A stretch of 64,000 nucleotides of DNA, taken from positions 12,714,501 to 12,778,500 of the forward strand of contig BSBM01000199.1 in assembly GCA_027924585.1 (NCBI GenBank). Direction: 5' to 3'. Both the position numbers and the translations under genes were made by a program. This document shows, piece by piece, positions 1 to 11,705 of the stretch (positions are counted from its first letter, which is position 1; each line of letters starts with the position of its first letter). This DNA comes from Larix kaempferi (taxonomy: Eukaryota > Streptophyta > Pinopsida > Pinales > Pinaceae). Below the pieces are notes generated by a model, which saw nothing but the letters and a program-made list of their open reading frames with translations, was not told the DNA's origin and did no database searches.

Positions 1-2
1 AC

Positions 3-1250
3 CCATGGTACGGTGACATCTTAATTTACCTCCGCACGCAAAAATTTCGACCCCACATCGATTGTGACGGACGTCGTCGTATATGACACCACGCCCCCCG
101 ATACCTCTTGTTAGGGGATGTACTTTATCGACGCGGCGTTGATACCATCCTACGACGTTGCTTATCCCATAGTGAGGCAGAACAGGTCTTTAATGATTGC
201 CACAGCGGTGCCTGCGGAGGCCATTTCTCCGGCATGGCCACCGCCCAAAAGATCATTCGCGCAGGTTACTTTTGGCCATCATTATTTATGGATTGCATAA
301 ACGCGGTCAAACACTGTCAAAACTGCCAACTTTTTGCCCCCAAAGCAAGAACCCCACCCGCCCCCCTTCATCCAATCGTCACTGCCGGACCATTCTACAA
401 ATGGGCCATCGACTTCCTCGATTGCAATCCCACGTCAGCCGGCGGTCACAAACACATTATTGTGGCCATGGATTATTTCACCAAGTGGGCGGAGGCCATG
501 CCAACTTACAATTGCAAGGCCGACACCATAGCACGGTTTTTTCTCAACCATGTTATCGCTCATTTTGGAGTGCCAAAGCAACTCGTCTTAGACCATGGCT
601 CTCACTTCGAAGACGCCGTCTGGAAAGAACTATCAACCTTACTGAAATTTGAACACCATTTCTCCTCTGCTTACTACCCCCAAGGAAACGGCCAAGTCGA
701 AGCAATCAACAAAATTTTGAAAACCATCCTCCAGTGCACTGTAGACAAACACAAATCAAATTGGCACCACATGCTCTTCCCGGCACTATGGGCATACCGC
801 ACATCAACTAAAACCACCACGGGTTTTACCCCTTTCCACTTAGTTCACGGTGTCGAATCCGTCCTCCCCATTGAGTGTCAGATTCCGACCCTACATTTGG
901 CCGTTGAACTCCTACCGGACACTGCACCAATTGAGCAACGCTTACTACTCCTGAAGTAGGCCGATGAAGATCGGCGCACAGCCCTCCAAACCATGGAAGC
1001 AGCAAAGAACCGATCCAAATTAAATTATGATAAACATGTCCACCCAAGAACTTTTTCTGAAGGGGACCTTGTCCTCGCCTACGATCAGGCTCATGACAAA
1101 ACTGGGAAAGGAAAGTTTGTGTCCATGTGGCAAGGCCCATATATTATACACACTTGCCTCGGATAGGGGGCATACATTCTGACCGATTCAGAAGGCAACC
1201 CCCTCCGCAACCCACGCAACGGGTTGTACCTCAAGCGATTTTACCCATAA
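3..1250 (+). pseudogene. Ty3/gypsy pol remnant: integrase and C-terminal tail
   Basis: This is the 3' end of a gypsy polyprotein; the window starts inside it. One frame runs from base 3 to the TAA at 1248, broken by stops at 84 (TGA), 957 (TAG) and 1164 (TAG). The first two fit single C-to-T changes from CGA and CAG. An HHCC zinc-binding region (CHSG...GGH, then HCQNCQ) precedes the rve core. The DDE residues are visible: Asp at 411 (WAIDF), Asp at 591 (LDHGSHF) and Glu at 699 (GQVEAINK), the last pair with the usual D-35-E spacing. The tail after 957 has the usual post-integrase segment (KLNYDKHVHP, then MWQGPYII). No chromodomain is seen, which together with the long 3' region points to a Tat/Athila-type element (inference). 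The protein would normally insert retrotransposon cDNA in the nucleus. With three stops it is not functional. Confidence 0.9.
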
Positions 1251-1324
1251 TAAACTGAATGGACACCACCGTCCATTACAGAATTTCATGACAGTTCTTT
1301 CCTCTTCCTGTTTTCACCAGGTCA

Positions 1325-2060
1325 ATTTTTTGACCATTTTTTCATGCCCTCGTTGCCTCGGTTTGCGTGCCACATCGATCGTCGTCCATTTTTTACGAGT
1401 CTTATATCGCCGGATTCAGTTTTTCGCACTCATGATGATGCTTGAGATCATTTCTCGCTCTCACGCCCAGATGTTTTGGGCATTTTCACCATGCCCCCTC
1501 GTTGCCACCGTTTGCGTGCCACATCAGCCGTCGTCCATTTTTGACGAGTCTTATATCGCCGGATTCAATTTTCCGCGCTCGTGATGCTGCTTGAGATCAT
1601 TTCTCGCTCTCACGCCCAGATTTTTTGGGCATTTTTACCATGCCCCCTCGTTGCCTCGGTTTGTGTGCCACATCGGTCGTTGTCCATTTTTTACGAGTCT
1701 TATATCGCCGAATTCAGTTTTCCGCACTCGTGATGATGCTTGAGATCATTTCTCTCTCTCATGCCCAGATTTTTTGGGCATTTTTACCATGCCCCCTAGT
1801 CACTTCGGTTTGCATGCCACATCGGCCGTCGTCCATGGTTGACAAGCCTTATATCGTCGAAGTCAGTTTTTCGCGCTCGTGATGATGCTTGAGATCATTT
1901 CTCCCTCTCACCTCCATATTTTTCGGGCATTTTTCCCATGACCCCTCCTCGCCTCGGTTTGCATGCCACATTGGCCGTTGCCCCTTTTTGACAATCTTTA
2001 TGTCACCGGATTCAGTATTCCGCACTCATGATGATGCTTGAGACCTTTTCTCGCTCTCAC
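1325..2060 (+). repeat. 149-bp tandem array, about five copies
   Basis: The landmark CTTGAGATCATTTCTC, or a close variant, begins at 1441, 1590, 1739, 1888 and 2037, an exact 149-bp period. Each unit also carries TGCCACATCG and GTCTTATATCGCCG. The array follows the gypsy pol stop directly, so it belongs to the element's 3' untranslated region. Short open frames inside it (1288-1584, 1625-1882) merely repeat the same peptide and are not genes. Large Tat-type gypsy elements often carry such 3' tandem repeats (family knowledge). Confidence 0.93.
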
Positions 2061-2090
2061 CAATCCCTTTTTGTTTGGTATAATTTTACC

Positions 2091-2127
2091 CCTTTTTCGG
2101 GCCGAGCAATCCCTTTTACGAAAAAGG
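2091..2127 (+). other. Stem-loop with 9-bp perfect arms
   Basis: CCTTTTTCG at 2091-2099 pairs with CGAAAAAGG at 2119-2127, leaving a 19-base loop. It is one of two strong similar hairpins in the gypsy 3' region. Confidence 0.6.
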
Positions 2128-2254
2128 CACTTAGGGAGTTTCTGTTAAGCTCTTTTATGACTCCTAAAACAATGTAAAGATCGTCGAGCAACCTTGCTTG
2201 CTTTCATGCTCGCTAAACGTATCTGAAAGGGCATCTACCTGGTATAAGTTTACC

Positions 2255-2290
2255 CCTTTTCCGTACCTTGTAGACTAATTACGGAAAAGG
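2255..2290 (+). other. Stem-loop with 10-bp perfect arms
   Basis: CCTTTTCCGT at 2255-2264 pairs with ACGGAAAAGG at 2281-2290, leaving a 16-base loop. It resembles the hairpin at 2091 in arm sequence. A weaker relative lies near 2342-2377. The conserved arms suggest a repeated structured unit in the element's transcript (inference). Confidence 0.65.
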
Positions 2291-3835
2291 AATACTCTAG
2301 TCACATCGGCTAGAAGAGTTCTCCATTTGCATCATTTTATGCTTTTTCGGGCCTTGGAGACTAACTTACAAAAAAGAACAACAATGGAGTCCCCTTACCG
2401 CTTTTAGACTCTCTAAACATGAAAGTGACCACGAGCAATCACCATCCTGGGCTTGTAAAACCAACAGGACAGTACTCACAACCACTGCAGAGTCTTCTTA
2501 CCGCTTTCAGACTCCTTAAAAATGAAAGCACCAATGAGCACGAACAGTCCTGGGCTCACAAAATCCACAAGACAGTACCATTTCAGAGCACACTTTTATA
2601 CCTTCTTGGAGCTCATTAAAACTACGAAGAAGGACCCAATGGTGCTTCTCGGTGCCACAACAGATCACATCTACTCATATGGCAGCTTCCCCATTTCGGT
2701 CGCCTTTTTTCAGAGTATTCTGCAGTATGTCACCCTGAGAACCCCTCGACAGCACCAAACAGCTTGAGCCCCCCACCCAGAGTCAATACATACCCTTCAG
2801 TCCTTAAAATCTATGATCCCCACACCTACAAGTCAGTTCCCTACACTGCCAGGTCAACCATGTCATCATGCTCTGAAGAAAGGAAGTTTGAGTCTACCCA
2901 CTATATGACCCCAGTTACTTCCCATCCCCACAAGTATGTCAGTCCTACCATCAGTAATACCACACTTCAGTTCTACACCTCGTGCTCCTATCAAGGAAAC
3001 ATCATTGCCTTGTTAGTTGCTGGTCTCCCTCTGTCGACGACAACCAAATTGATTCCAGAGGATAGACCTAGAGGTCCCTGTGTCTTGGACTCATCACCAT
3101 TTATGATGAGTGCCTACGAATCATTTCGAGAAGAGTCCCCAGTGCCTCTCCAAATGGTTGTTTCTCACATGCTCGACTTCAACACCTTGATCGCATCGTT
3201 GAGACTCGCATAGGGTATTGGTCCTTTCAGTTATCAGTCGAAGACCCCGGATACCATCTGACTCTTCCACATTTGAGAGTCTATTTATGGAAACAACCAG
3301 TTACATTTTTTCTATCTATATCTGGGTTGCGCATGCCGACAGTATTCAGATGTACCCCAGTGTTATACTCCCTCTAGTATATAGTTATATGTACTTCTCG
3401 GAGATGACTCATAGTCATTGAGTCCCTACAAATGTTGGACACCTTCAGTTTCAGCAGTTCATCAGTTATTCCAGTGTATCAGTTATTGAGATCAGTCATG
3501 TTACGATCATGAGTACATCCCAAAATAATGTCCCCTCTGGACCATTATGATGTACCAGTATATTTTTTATTTTTTAGGTCCCCCTTCTTGGGACTAATTG
3601 TTTATATATGTCTTGATACGAGCATGGGTATGCCCGCCTCGTCCATTATCAAAGATTATTCCTCATTCATATTGAGGCCATGTAATATTGTTTATTTTTT
3701 GCAGCTTCCAAGGGCCGTGGATCCAGTCTCCAATTGGTCTCTTCTCCTCCCCAAAACCCCAGAAAAAAGACAAAATAACTATGATGTCTATCGGCCATAC
3801 GATGAGCTCCTGCCCTCACACATCAGGGGGCAATC

Positions 3836-4542
3836 TGTTAACACCCAAAAAGTGCTCACTAGCTCATTTCCTTATTCACATGACCCATTTGTCCACTTTT
3901 TCACCATTTGAGCCTCTAAAGCCACCAAAAGGTCACCAAAAGACCTTAATACACCCCCTTTTCCACTCAAAATGAATATTTTCCTCAAAAAGCATAAAAA
4001 ACCCTCAAAAAGGGTCCAAAATTCCCAAAAATATTAAAAAGGGAATAAAAATATTCAAAATATTCAAAAAAGGAAAAAGGAGGGAAAAGGTACCTAAACC
4101 ATGTTGGTCAATACCATTGGTTTCCTCAAAACCACAATGGTATTCCCCACCACCAAAACCTATAAAAAGGTGGTAGGGGCTCCTCACTTTACATCCATCC
4201 ATCTTCCTATCCTCATGCTGCCAAAATCTCCCATGAGTTTTTGGCCGTTGTAGCTACCTTGGAGAAGGGACCCTTTGGAGTTTGGAGCTGCTCACCCTTG
4301 GAGCTACTCAACAATCTTCATCACTTGGAGGTATTATTATTGCAAGCACTTGCTTGCCCCCATTTTCAATACAAGTTATTTTTTCTATTTCTTGTTCTTG
4401 TTTTCAATTCAAAAATGATATGCACATGCTAGTTTAGTTTTAGTTTTAGATTTACAATTGTTTTTGCTTTAATATTTGAAACTGCTGCTACTAGTTAGCA
4501 GGTGCCCATAGCACTAAGCTTGGTTGCAAAACCAAGCCAACA
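3836..4542 (+). mobile_element. Probable 3' LTR of the gypsy element
   Basis: The proposed LTR starts TGTTAACACC just after a G-run (CATCAGGGGG) acting as polypurine tract, and ends GCCAACA, giving TGTT...AACA termini and about 707 bp. A TATA box at 4161 and AT-rich sequence downstream fit a U3-R-U5 order. The 5' LTR is outside the window, so neither the boundary nor the target-site duplication can be confirmed; the right end in particular is a guess. Confidence 0.45.
4161..4168 (+). promoter_or_regulatory. TATA box in the proposed gypsy LTR
   Basis: TATAAAAA sits about 325 bp into the proposed LTR, where a Pol II promoter would start the element's genomic transcript. Confidence 0.45.
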
Positions 4543-4839
4543 ATGATATCCCAAGATGCATGTCCTGAACAAAAAATAAATAAAAAAGAACTCAAGTCTG
4601 GCAGTGAACCACTGTGCGCTACCATATCCATCACCATAAAATATGTGCAAATACAACATCATCTACAAAAACCAGATATATCCAAAACTCACTACGCATT
4701 TACATGTTCATTTAAATGACACAACACATTTGAAAAACATAAGTCACAAAATTTCTGGGTGAAGGTCGTCAAACAAAATTTCTGGCAAGGCTGAGGGTGT
4801 TGGTTGGCTGAGCGAAAATTTCGAAGAAGAAAAATGCCT
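4543..4839. other. No gene seen
   Basis: AT-rich flanking DNA without an open frame or repeat that I can support. Confidence 0.5.
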
Positions 4840-5200
4840 TGTAAAATGTTGTAATTTCATAGTCACGACTTGGTCAATAACGGGTAATTTACAGGCCCAT
4901 TGTATTGGGTATCCTGTGGTATTTTCCCAAGATAATACCTCTTTAAAAGGAAGGTATTGTAATATGGTTGTGTATTGTAATATTGTAAATATTTTTATGA
5001 TTGTATAAGAGAGACTGTGAAAGAATGAAGAGGAAGTTGCATCGGATGTGTTGCGGGTTGTATCCCTTCATTTGCTAGATAGATTAATGAAAGGACTGGT
5101 AATTTCTCCATGGACGTAGACTAGATTGGGTGAACCACATATATTGGTGTCTCTCTTGTATTGTGTTTATGTGTTTTATTTATGCATCTTATTTTATGAT
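4840..5200 (+). mobile_element. Ty1/copia-like LTR remnant (R-U5 part)
   Basis: The block TCCATGGACGTAGACTAGAT near 5108-5127, followed by GGGTGAACCAC and then a T-rich run, is the typical end of many plant copia LTRs (GTGGACGTAGG...CCGAACCAC pattern). Upstream is a TTTAAAAG promoter-like box near 4942 and a GAGAGACTGTG block. I see no primer binding site and no coding sequence after it, so this is a fragment. Confidence 0.5.
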
Positions 5201-8200
5201 ATTGTTCTACGATCTTGATTTTCTAATAGAGGGTTGTTGTTCATTTCCACGACCACTTCCACTAACACCAACCACTCCAACTTTCATCAATCTTATTACT
5301 TCTTTCCCTTTGGTATTTATAGGAGGGGCGGTTTGTGAGATGGTTGCTTTGGGTCTTGGGGCTTCTCGGGGCCAATTACGGCTTTTGGTGATTTTGGTTT
5401 AATCCCAAAGGAGGAAGAACTAACTAAGGAGTGCATTGAATGGTTTGGGCTATGGGATCCCCAACTAGTCACATGGTTTTGAGGGGAAGGGGGCCTGAAA
5501 TCACATCCATCATTATGAACAAGGAAGTCTTGATACATCTCAACTATGCTTGGGTGAGGTTGCAACTCATATTGAGGTTGATGTGAAGGGGCGTACAGGA
5601 GGGGCTCCCAAAAAAAAATGGCCTATCTAGGATAGCTTATAAAAATCATTGGAATCAGCATCAAAGTGAATAAAGAATCTCACTTGTTTCCTTCTCCCTT
5701 CTTGCTAAACAAATTGGTTCCTATGGCATCTACCTCTCCCGACCCTTCTGGATCCCCTATTATGGAAATTCATGAGTTGAAAAGAAAATAAAGTATTTAT
5801 CTATAGAACATCACATCAAAATATCATAACAAGGTCACCACATTCACTATATTCTCTTCATTCATTTAAGAAAACATGGATGTGTTTATAAAGGACCTCA
5901 CCACTTTGTAACAAAATGTAAAGTAGATGTATCTAGCTACTCATCTCACTCTAGTAACTAACAAAATCAACATGCACTCATTATCATGAGTATTTCCCTT
6001 GTTAGATAGGACATGATATAGTTTAAGGTAGGGGTAAATGGTTGGTGTATAGACTAGAAAGGGTAGCATCATTCATCAAGTATCATAACAGGGTATGACT
6101 GGTCCACAGAAAATAAATACATACATGATAATGATAACTTCACAATCATTTCTACATTCATAAAATGTAGAGACAGAGATGTTCAAGTGATAACCAACTG
6201 TATAGTTCCTTCAACAATAAATACTTGAGTCTTCAGGACAGTCATTATAATGATACTTCTCTTTTTTTTAAACAATCATCATTTCTAAATTGGCATCTTG
6301 GTTGAAAAAAAAAACAAGAATCACAACCAACTCTTGCACACATGTCCATAATTACCATTTCAACCATCTTATAGATTGCCATGACAAAGTAACTTTATTC
6401 ATCAATATTGAAATCATGATGAAGGACAAGCCTATGCAAAAACCAATAGGCAATCTATTTCATTTTTTGTCAACTAAACCCATACTCATAGTCATAAGTA
6501 AAAACAGGGAAAGCTTCAACTTCACAAATAAGTGCAAGATTACAATCCTAAAGCCTTGCACCCTAATCGACCATAACCATGACTCAAAAATGCATTAGAA
6601 TGTATTCACTTGCATTGACTTGATGATGTAACAAACTTCAAAACATAATCCAGGCATGCTCTTTTGAATGAAAACAGAGGGGAACAACCAAAAATCAATT
6701 CCCTCAACCAAAAACAATAACATTGGCCATCATAGAAAATGACACAAGAGGAGGCATAATGCATGATTTCAATCCTAATGCCTAACCAACTATGTCGAAA
6801 TCAAAACAACTCAAGCAGGACTCTCTTTCAATCGTAAGCATAGGTAGAAGACTGGTGTAAGTTCCAACCACTTGGATAAGCTTAGTAGTTGAATCGAAGT
6901 AATGTAATCCCAAAGAATGAACGAACTGATGAACCAATATCATATGCACCCATTGACCACAATGACACAAGAGTATAATCATTCAACCATGCATATGACA
7001 TACATAGAAACCCATATTTATACATAGGTCAACAAATGTCAGAGTTTTAGTGGAATGTCACATTGGCATAATCGACTAGAAACGACTCATCAACTATGTA
7101 ACTCTATGCTCCATTGAACACATACAACATACAACCAAAAATATCAAGGGTTCAATGCATAATCAAGTGATGCAACTTTTGAGCAGAATGGGCATTGACA
7201 TCATCGATAAACATGCTCATTAAACCCATAAGAACATTCAACCTCACATATCCATAAAACTCAACAAATCCATAATCTTGACAATCATGATACAATCAAA
7301 GCTTAACCATTGAAGGAGTTAACATTACGAGTAGATTCCCATGACCAAGGTCGACAGGGCTTAAATTAACAAGACAAGAAATCACAAGGAGCTACAATAG
7401 CTCGGATATGTCCGAAGAACACATATGAACACATATCTACCACTACTTAATCTATGGCTCAACATAGACTCAAAATATTTCACATGACATCGTAATAATC
7501 ATGAGAGCTCAAATATCTTCATAGGAAAACCAACCCCGAACTTTCTATATCATCCTCCAATATTAGTATGCATCTGTTAGCTACCAAGTAGTTGTGAATA
7601 GGGCATTGAAATGAGCAGGCAGATGAAAATGGACAACAATGAACCCAAAGGTCGGCATAGGGTAGGGTTAAAACAATTCATAAGATAGGGGATAGTATGT
7701 GCATTAAGGAAGAAAACATAGCTAAAGGGATCCAATCATAGCCACAGGAGTACATCAGCATATGTATGTATACATAGACGGACTGAAACGAATATGAGCA
7801 TGCAAGACAAAACATCTATATCCATCACTACATAGCAATAGAACAAATAGATAGCCATGATAGGAGCATTCCCACTATAAGTTAACTCAAGCATTCATAC
7901 ACTTCAATTTGTAGAGAACCCCAATCCAGCAAGTAAATCAAAATATTGAATCCATCATTATTTTTATCATTCAACCAGTGAAAAGGAAATGGGTTGATTG
8001 GGTAGGGTGAGAACATAAGTCATCAATCCAATTAAACAAATGAAAAAATTGTAGTTAAACCATTCATCTTACTTTGTACATACCTCATCTGAATGAGATC
8101 TTGAAAACCAATTTGCGATCCTGTTGACTAGCTAAGGTGTACCAACAGCAGCTCCCATGTCTAAAATTTCAAACCTCGAGCCAAAATACAAAGTTTTTTA

Positions 8201-8589
8201 ATGTTTTCACAGTACCATTAGCCACCAGAATTTGAAAAAGAGAAAAATCACAGAAAGGGGCAACTGTTAAAGAAATGTGGAGAATGAACATCAAGCCCAA
8301 CTAAACTGCACTTACCAAGTTCAATTCCTACAAAATCTAACATTCACTCACCGGATCAATTATGCAAGCAGGGTGGAAAAGATCTCAAACCCACCAACCA
8401 AAGACACAAAGTGGGAATTACATCCACATATCTTACCACATCAAACCACAATGGTTGATCAATGCACAGTTTTTTAAATACACCATATGTAAAATCAATC
8501 CATTTAATCCACAAAGGATCTGATTGCGCCGAGAGGTGCTCTACAACCCAGTATGAGGGAGATCTTGTAACATGTGTTGAGTGTTTGTC
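5201..8589. other. Gene-poor AT-rich stretch
   Basis: Only short open frames with no recognisable domain occur (for example 6290-6598). A TTATAAAAAT box near 5638 followed by an ATG at 5723 looks promoter-like, but the frame closes after about 22 codons. I see no tRNA, rRNA or transposon protein. Confidence 0.5.
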
Positions 8590-8985
8590 AAGTAACAAAA
8601 TAATACAAAGCAAACCAAAAAGAATAATACAAAGTAAAAAGTAATAAATATTATGTCGACCATAAACAAAAAACAATAATACAAAGTAAAAAGTAATAAA
8701 TATTATGTCGACCATAAACATAAAAAAATGATACAAAGTAAAAAGTAAATATGAGACTTAAACTAGAGACTTTAGAGCTTAGGATTAGGTAGTAAATATT
8801 ATGTCGGCCATAAACAAAAAATAATAATACAAAGTAAAAAGTAAATATGAGACTTAAACTAGACACTTTACTTTTTACTTTTAATACAAAGTAAAAAGTA
8901 AATATGAGACTTTAGAGTGTTTGTCGAGTAACAAAATAATACAAAGTAAACAAAAAATAATAATACAAAGTAAAAAGTTAGAGCT
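8590..8985 (+). repeat. Rearranged repeat cluster (about 52-bp basic unit)
   Basis: ATACAAAGTAAAAAGTAA recurs at least six times with the partners ATTATGTCGACCATAAAC and ATATGAGACTTAAACTAG. TAATAAATATT occurs at 8642 and 8694 (52-bp period), after which units are shuffled. GAGCTTAGGATTAGGT appears at both about 8776 and 8981, and TGTTTGTCRAGTAACAAAAT at about 8582 and 8920. Frames on either strand here are repeat translations. Confidence 0.8.
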
Positions 8986-10465
8986 TAGGATTAGGTGGCT
9001 CAGGTATTGCACTCAAGCAGTTATTCAAGGAGAGGTTTTCACCTCGGGATATTTGATCTCTCTCGGCGCTTGATAGAGCCTAGGATTTGGATCTAGGTTG
9101 GTTGATACAAATGGTAATTCTCAGATCACTACATATGACCAACATTAAACGCCATGCCTGCCATCTTTACACATCGGATCAACCATATGAATCATCAACA
9201 TGGGTCCACATCACATGCCAAATCGACCATAGAGCGGGATGATACCATTCATCCACCATTGCCACAAAGTGCCAAGTCAACGGCTTATAGTGCAGCATAC
9301 ATTTCCTTGTTCCTCCCGCGGGCTTTATCCCACATGCACCACATATCGTAATTCTTTATACTATATAATGATCGTTCAACATATCATATCCAAAGTAACA
9401 ACAAGGAGTCGGTCTCGTGCACAAGGCATGTGTTCTCAGTGCTATTGTTGGATGAGAGTTAGGATCTGAGTAGCATAGCATAAGATATTTAAATGCATAG
9501 TGATAGTGCGAACTTATATTTTTATATCCTCTAGTGCAAAAAACCAATTTTTTAGCACACATGTATATATATATCCTCTAGTGCAAAAAACCAATTTTTT
9601 AGCATTTCAAACTCCTTTGCATTTGTATAAGATAGCATCCAAGCATTCATTTCTAGAATTGAGCATGTCATGAGGAAAAAACTTCCCCAAGTCTTTCTTT
9701 TTTGCTAGCCAACATCATAACCACATTCGTCATAAAGCAATGGATTGTATTTTTTCATTGATACTCAGAATTTCTTATAGTTAGGCCCTCTTTTTTATCG
9801 CAAAAATTATGAGATTGCGTAGAAATAACAAGCAGAATGGGGCAATAAAATGATTTTGTTTCCAGGACCAAGACAAAATTTATTTTTTTTATGCAATTTC
9901 ATGACACTTTGTGAAATCAACCCCTAATGGTGTTTCAAGCATCAATAGTGCCTATACTAGTCTAATTGTCCAAGCATTTGCTTTAGAGTAAAGAGAAACA
10001 AATTAGCCTTGCACAAGTGGGTGGACCAAGGAGTTGGTGAATAGATAGAAGCTTATGTAAAGTGATGGCGCAAGTAGCAATGCACTCCAAAGCGGGTGGT
10101 TGGGCATAATGTTGGAGACCTGAGCTTGAGCTATGCAATCCATGTGTTTGGTCATAAGATTGCAGTAGTGGTTTATATTGTTGCCACCATGATATCTCAT
10201 GGAATTTTCACTGATGAAGATGTCTAGCAAGTCCACCTTCTGAATCCAAAGGAATACTTCTATCCAATGTTGTATTATGAGCTTCATAAATGATTTTAAA
10301 GACAACCCTTGATTTTCTTGATATGCAAGTTTTGTTGTATTTGTTGTAGAAGGTAAAACTGGATCTAAGCATATATATGAAACATTTATGTAGATTTTTT
10401 ATATCAAGTAAATGCATTTTGGATCCCCCCCACATCGGGTGCTGAATGTGGGTCGTCCCACGGAA
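8986..10465. other. No gene seen; one 34-bp direct repeat
   Basis: ATATCCTCTAGTGCAAAAAA with its following bases occurs twice, at 9524 and 9571 (47-bp spacing). Otherwise unremarkable AT-rich DNA with no supported gene. Confidence 0.5.
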
Positions 10466-11395
10466 ATGACAGACAACCCTCCTGAGACAGGACACGCACC
10501 TGCCATTGCCAGCCACGAGGCAGGGCACATTCCCTCCCATGATTTCCATGTGTCATAGGCTTAGCGCAGAGGTTTTATTCAGGGTGATGGGATCCCAAAC
10601 TCGAATCATTTCTCGTACATGGCATCCAGTTGTCTGCTGGCTTCTTCGTGCGTTCAATCTTGTCTATGTACCCCAGATCGATTCCGATTTAATTCCATTA
10701 CTCCAATGGAACCCTATGAGTGGGAAGGTACACCTGCGCTCATGGTTAATGTTTGCATCAAGAGAAAATGGTTTCATGGTATGCAGGGTAGCAGGAAATG
10801 TAGCATAATTTTGAAAGGCACTTGGCTCACAGCCCCACGAATCACCCTCTACAACACGGTCACAGTTTAGGGAAGTTCATCCTTCGGTTTGATTGCTGCA
10901 GCTGCAACGATGTTGCCCGGAAAGAGAGCTTACATTCAACGCAAATCTAAACCGACGAGCCCCTCTCTTGGCCCGCTGGTGCTATTTATGCGAGGCATTG
11001 TGGGAAAATCCCGTCGATTTAAAAATGAAATCCCACAGAAGGTTCAGGTAGAAATTGAATATGTAGAGGATGATTCGCAAGTGTCTCGAGGTTGTCTCTC
11101 AAACACAGAAATCCGAAGCGAATTTTAGGCTTTGGTTACAGACCCAGGGAATACCAGAGGCCAAACCACCCTGTATCAGAGGACCCTGGACTACCACTGG
11201 CTGCATAAATCAGTTCTCAGAAAGACTCTGGAAGAGAGAGGTGAATCCCATGTGGATATTCTCCTGCAACAAGATGAAATGGTTCTCCTCCTCAAGCAGA
11301 TTCTCCAGAACCAGAAGAAGATAGCCCACCGTCTCGGCAACGAGCTCGCCCGGGAGCCCGGTTCTCAAGCTGACCCGACTGGTTTGAACATGTAG
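10466..11395 (+). pseudogene. Decayed coding remnant, family not recognised
   Basis: This stretch is richer in GC than its surroundings and reads like protein across frame changes. From ATG at 10466 one frame gives a plausible N-terminus and then stops near 10556. The same frame is again protein-like from about 10700 (WEGTPALMVNV) to a TGA/TAG at 10868, and resumes to 11128 with LIAAAATMLPGKRAY and GPLVLFMRGIVGKSRRF. A second frame shift is needed to enter 11132-11395. That last segment has a heptad-like Leu/Ile pattern (ILLQQDEMVLLLKQILQNQ), so a coiled coil is likely. Total length would be about 300 residues. I do not recognise the family; an old viral or retroelement structural or movement-type protein is possible, but this is inference. 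It cannot make a full protein now. Confidence 0.4.
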
Positions 11396-11705
11396 TCTGG
11401 ATTTAGATAGACTCTATCTTTTTTTTTGCCTATCGTTAGAATTACAGACTCTGTTGCTGTTTATTTTATGGTTTCTTGATAGACTGATAGTAACTCTTAA
11501 AACTCGCAGTATAGTCTTATTTATTTACAAAGAAGACCTCGTAATTTTGGATTTGGGTCTGTTTTCTCAATCATGGGAGGGACCTGTAAACTTCTTAAAT
11601 CTAGTTCTGGGTCTGTTTTCTCAGTCATGAGAGGGCCCCGTAAAACTCTGTTTATTTTGATAAAAAACAATATAAGGATCTACTCTAACTTACAAAAAAA
11701 TTGCA
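11396..11705 (+). other. Possible 3' tail of the remnant, ending in an A-run
   Basis: About 300 bp without coding signal follow the remnant and end AACTTACAAAAAAA near 11688-11701. GGGTCTGTTTTCTCA repeats at 11566 and 11609. The same ending, AACTTACAAAAA, closes the tail after the unrelated remnant at 50772, so both may be reverse-transcribed ends (inference). Confidence 0.3.

Larger units (their letters stand above)
2061..3835 (+). other. 3' non-coding region of the gypsy element
   Basis: No convincing coding sequence lies here. It holds two stem-loops (annotated separately), a 102-bp direct duplication around 2387-2590 (the GAGTC...TTACCGCTTT...AGACTC block twice), and a G-rich polypurine-like tract at 3824-3830 just before the proposed LTR. 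Open frames at 2764-3213 and 3528-3911 lack recognisable domains and sit in the expected 3' untranslated region, so I do not call them genes. Confidence 0.6.

Noticed and set aside
1288-1882. Two frames of 85-98 codons
   Set aside because: Translations of the 149-bp tandem array, repeating the same residues.
2764-3213. 149-codon open frame in the gypsy 3' region
   Set aside because: No recognisable domain, biased composition, in the expected untranslated region.
6290-6598. 102-codon frame in AT-rich DNA
   Set aside because: Composition follows the background and no domain is visible.
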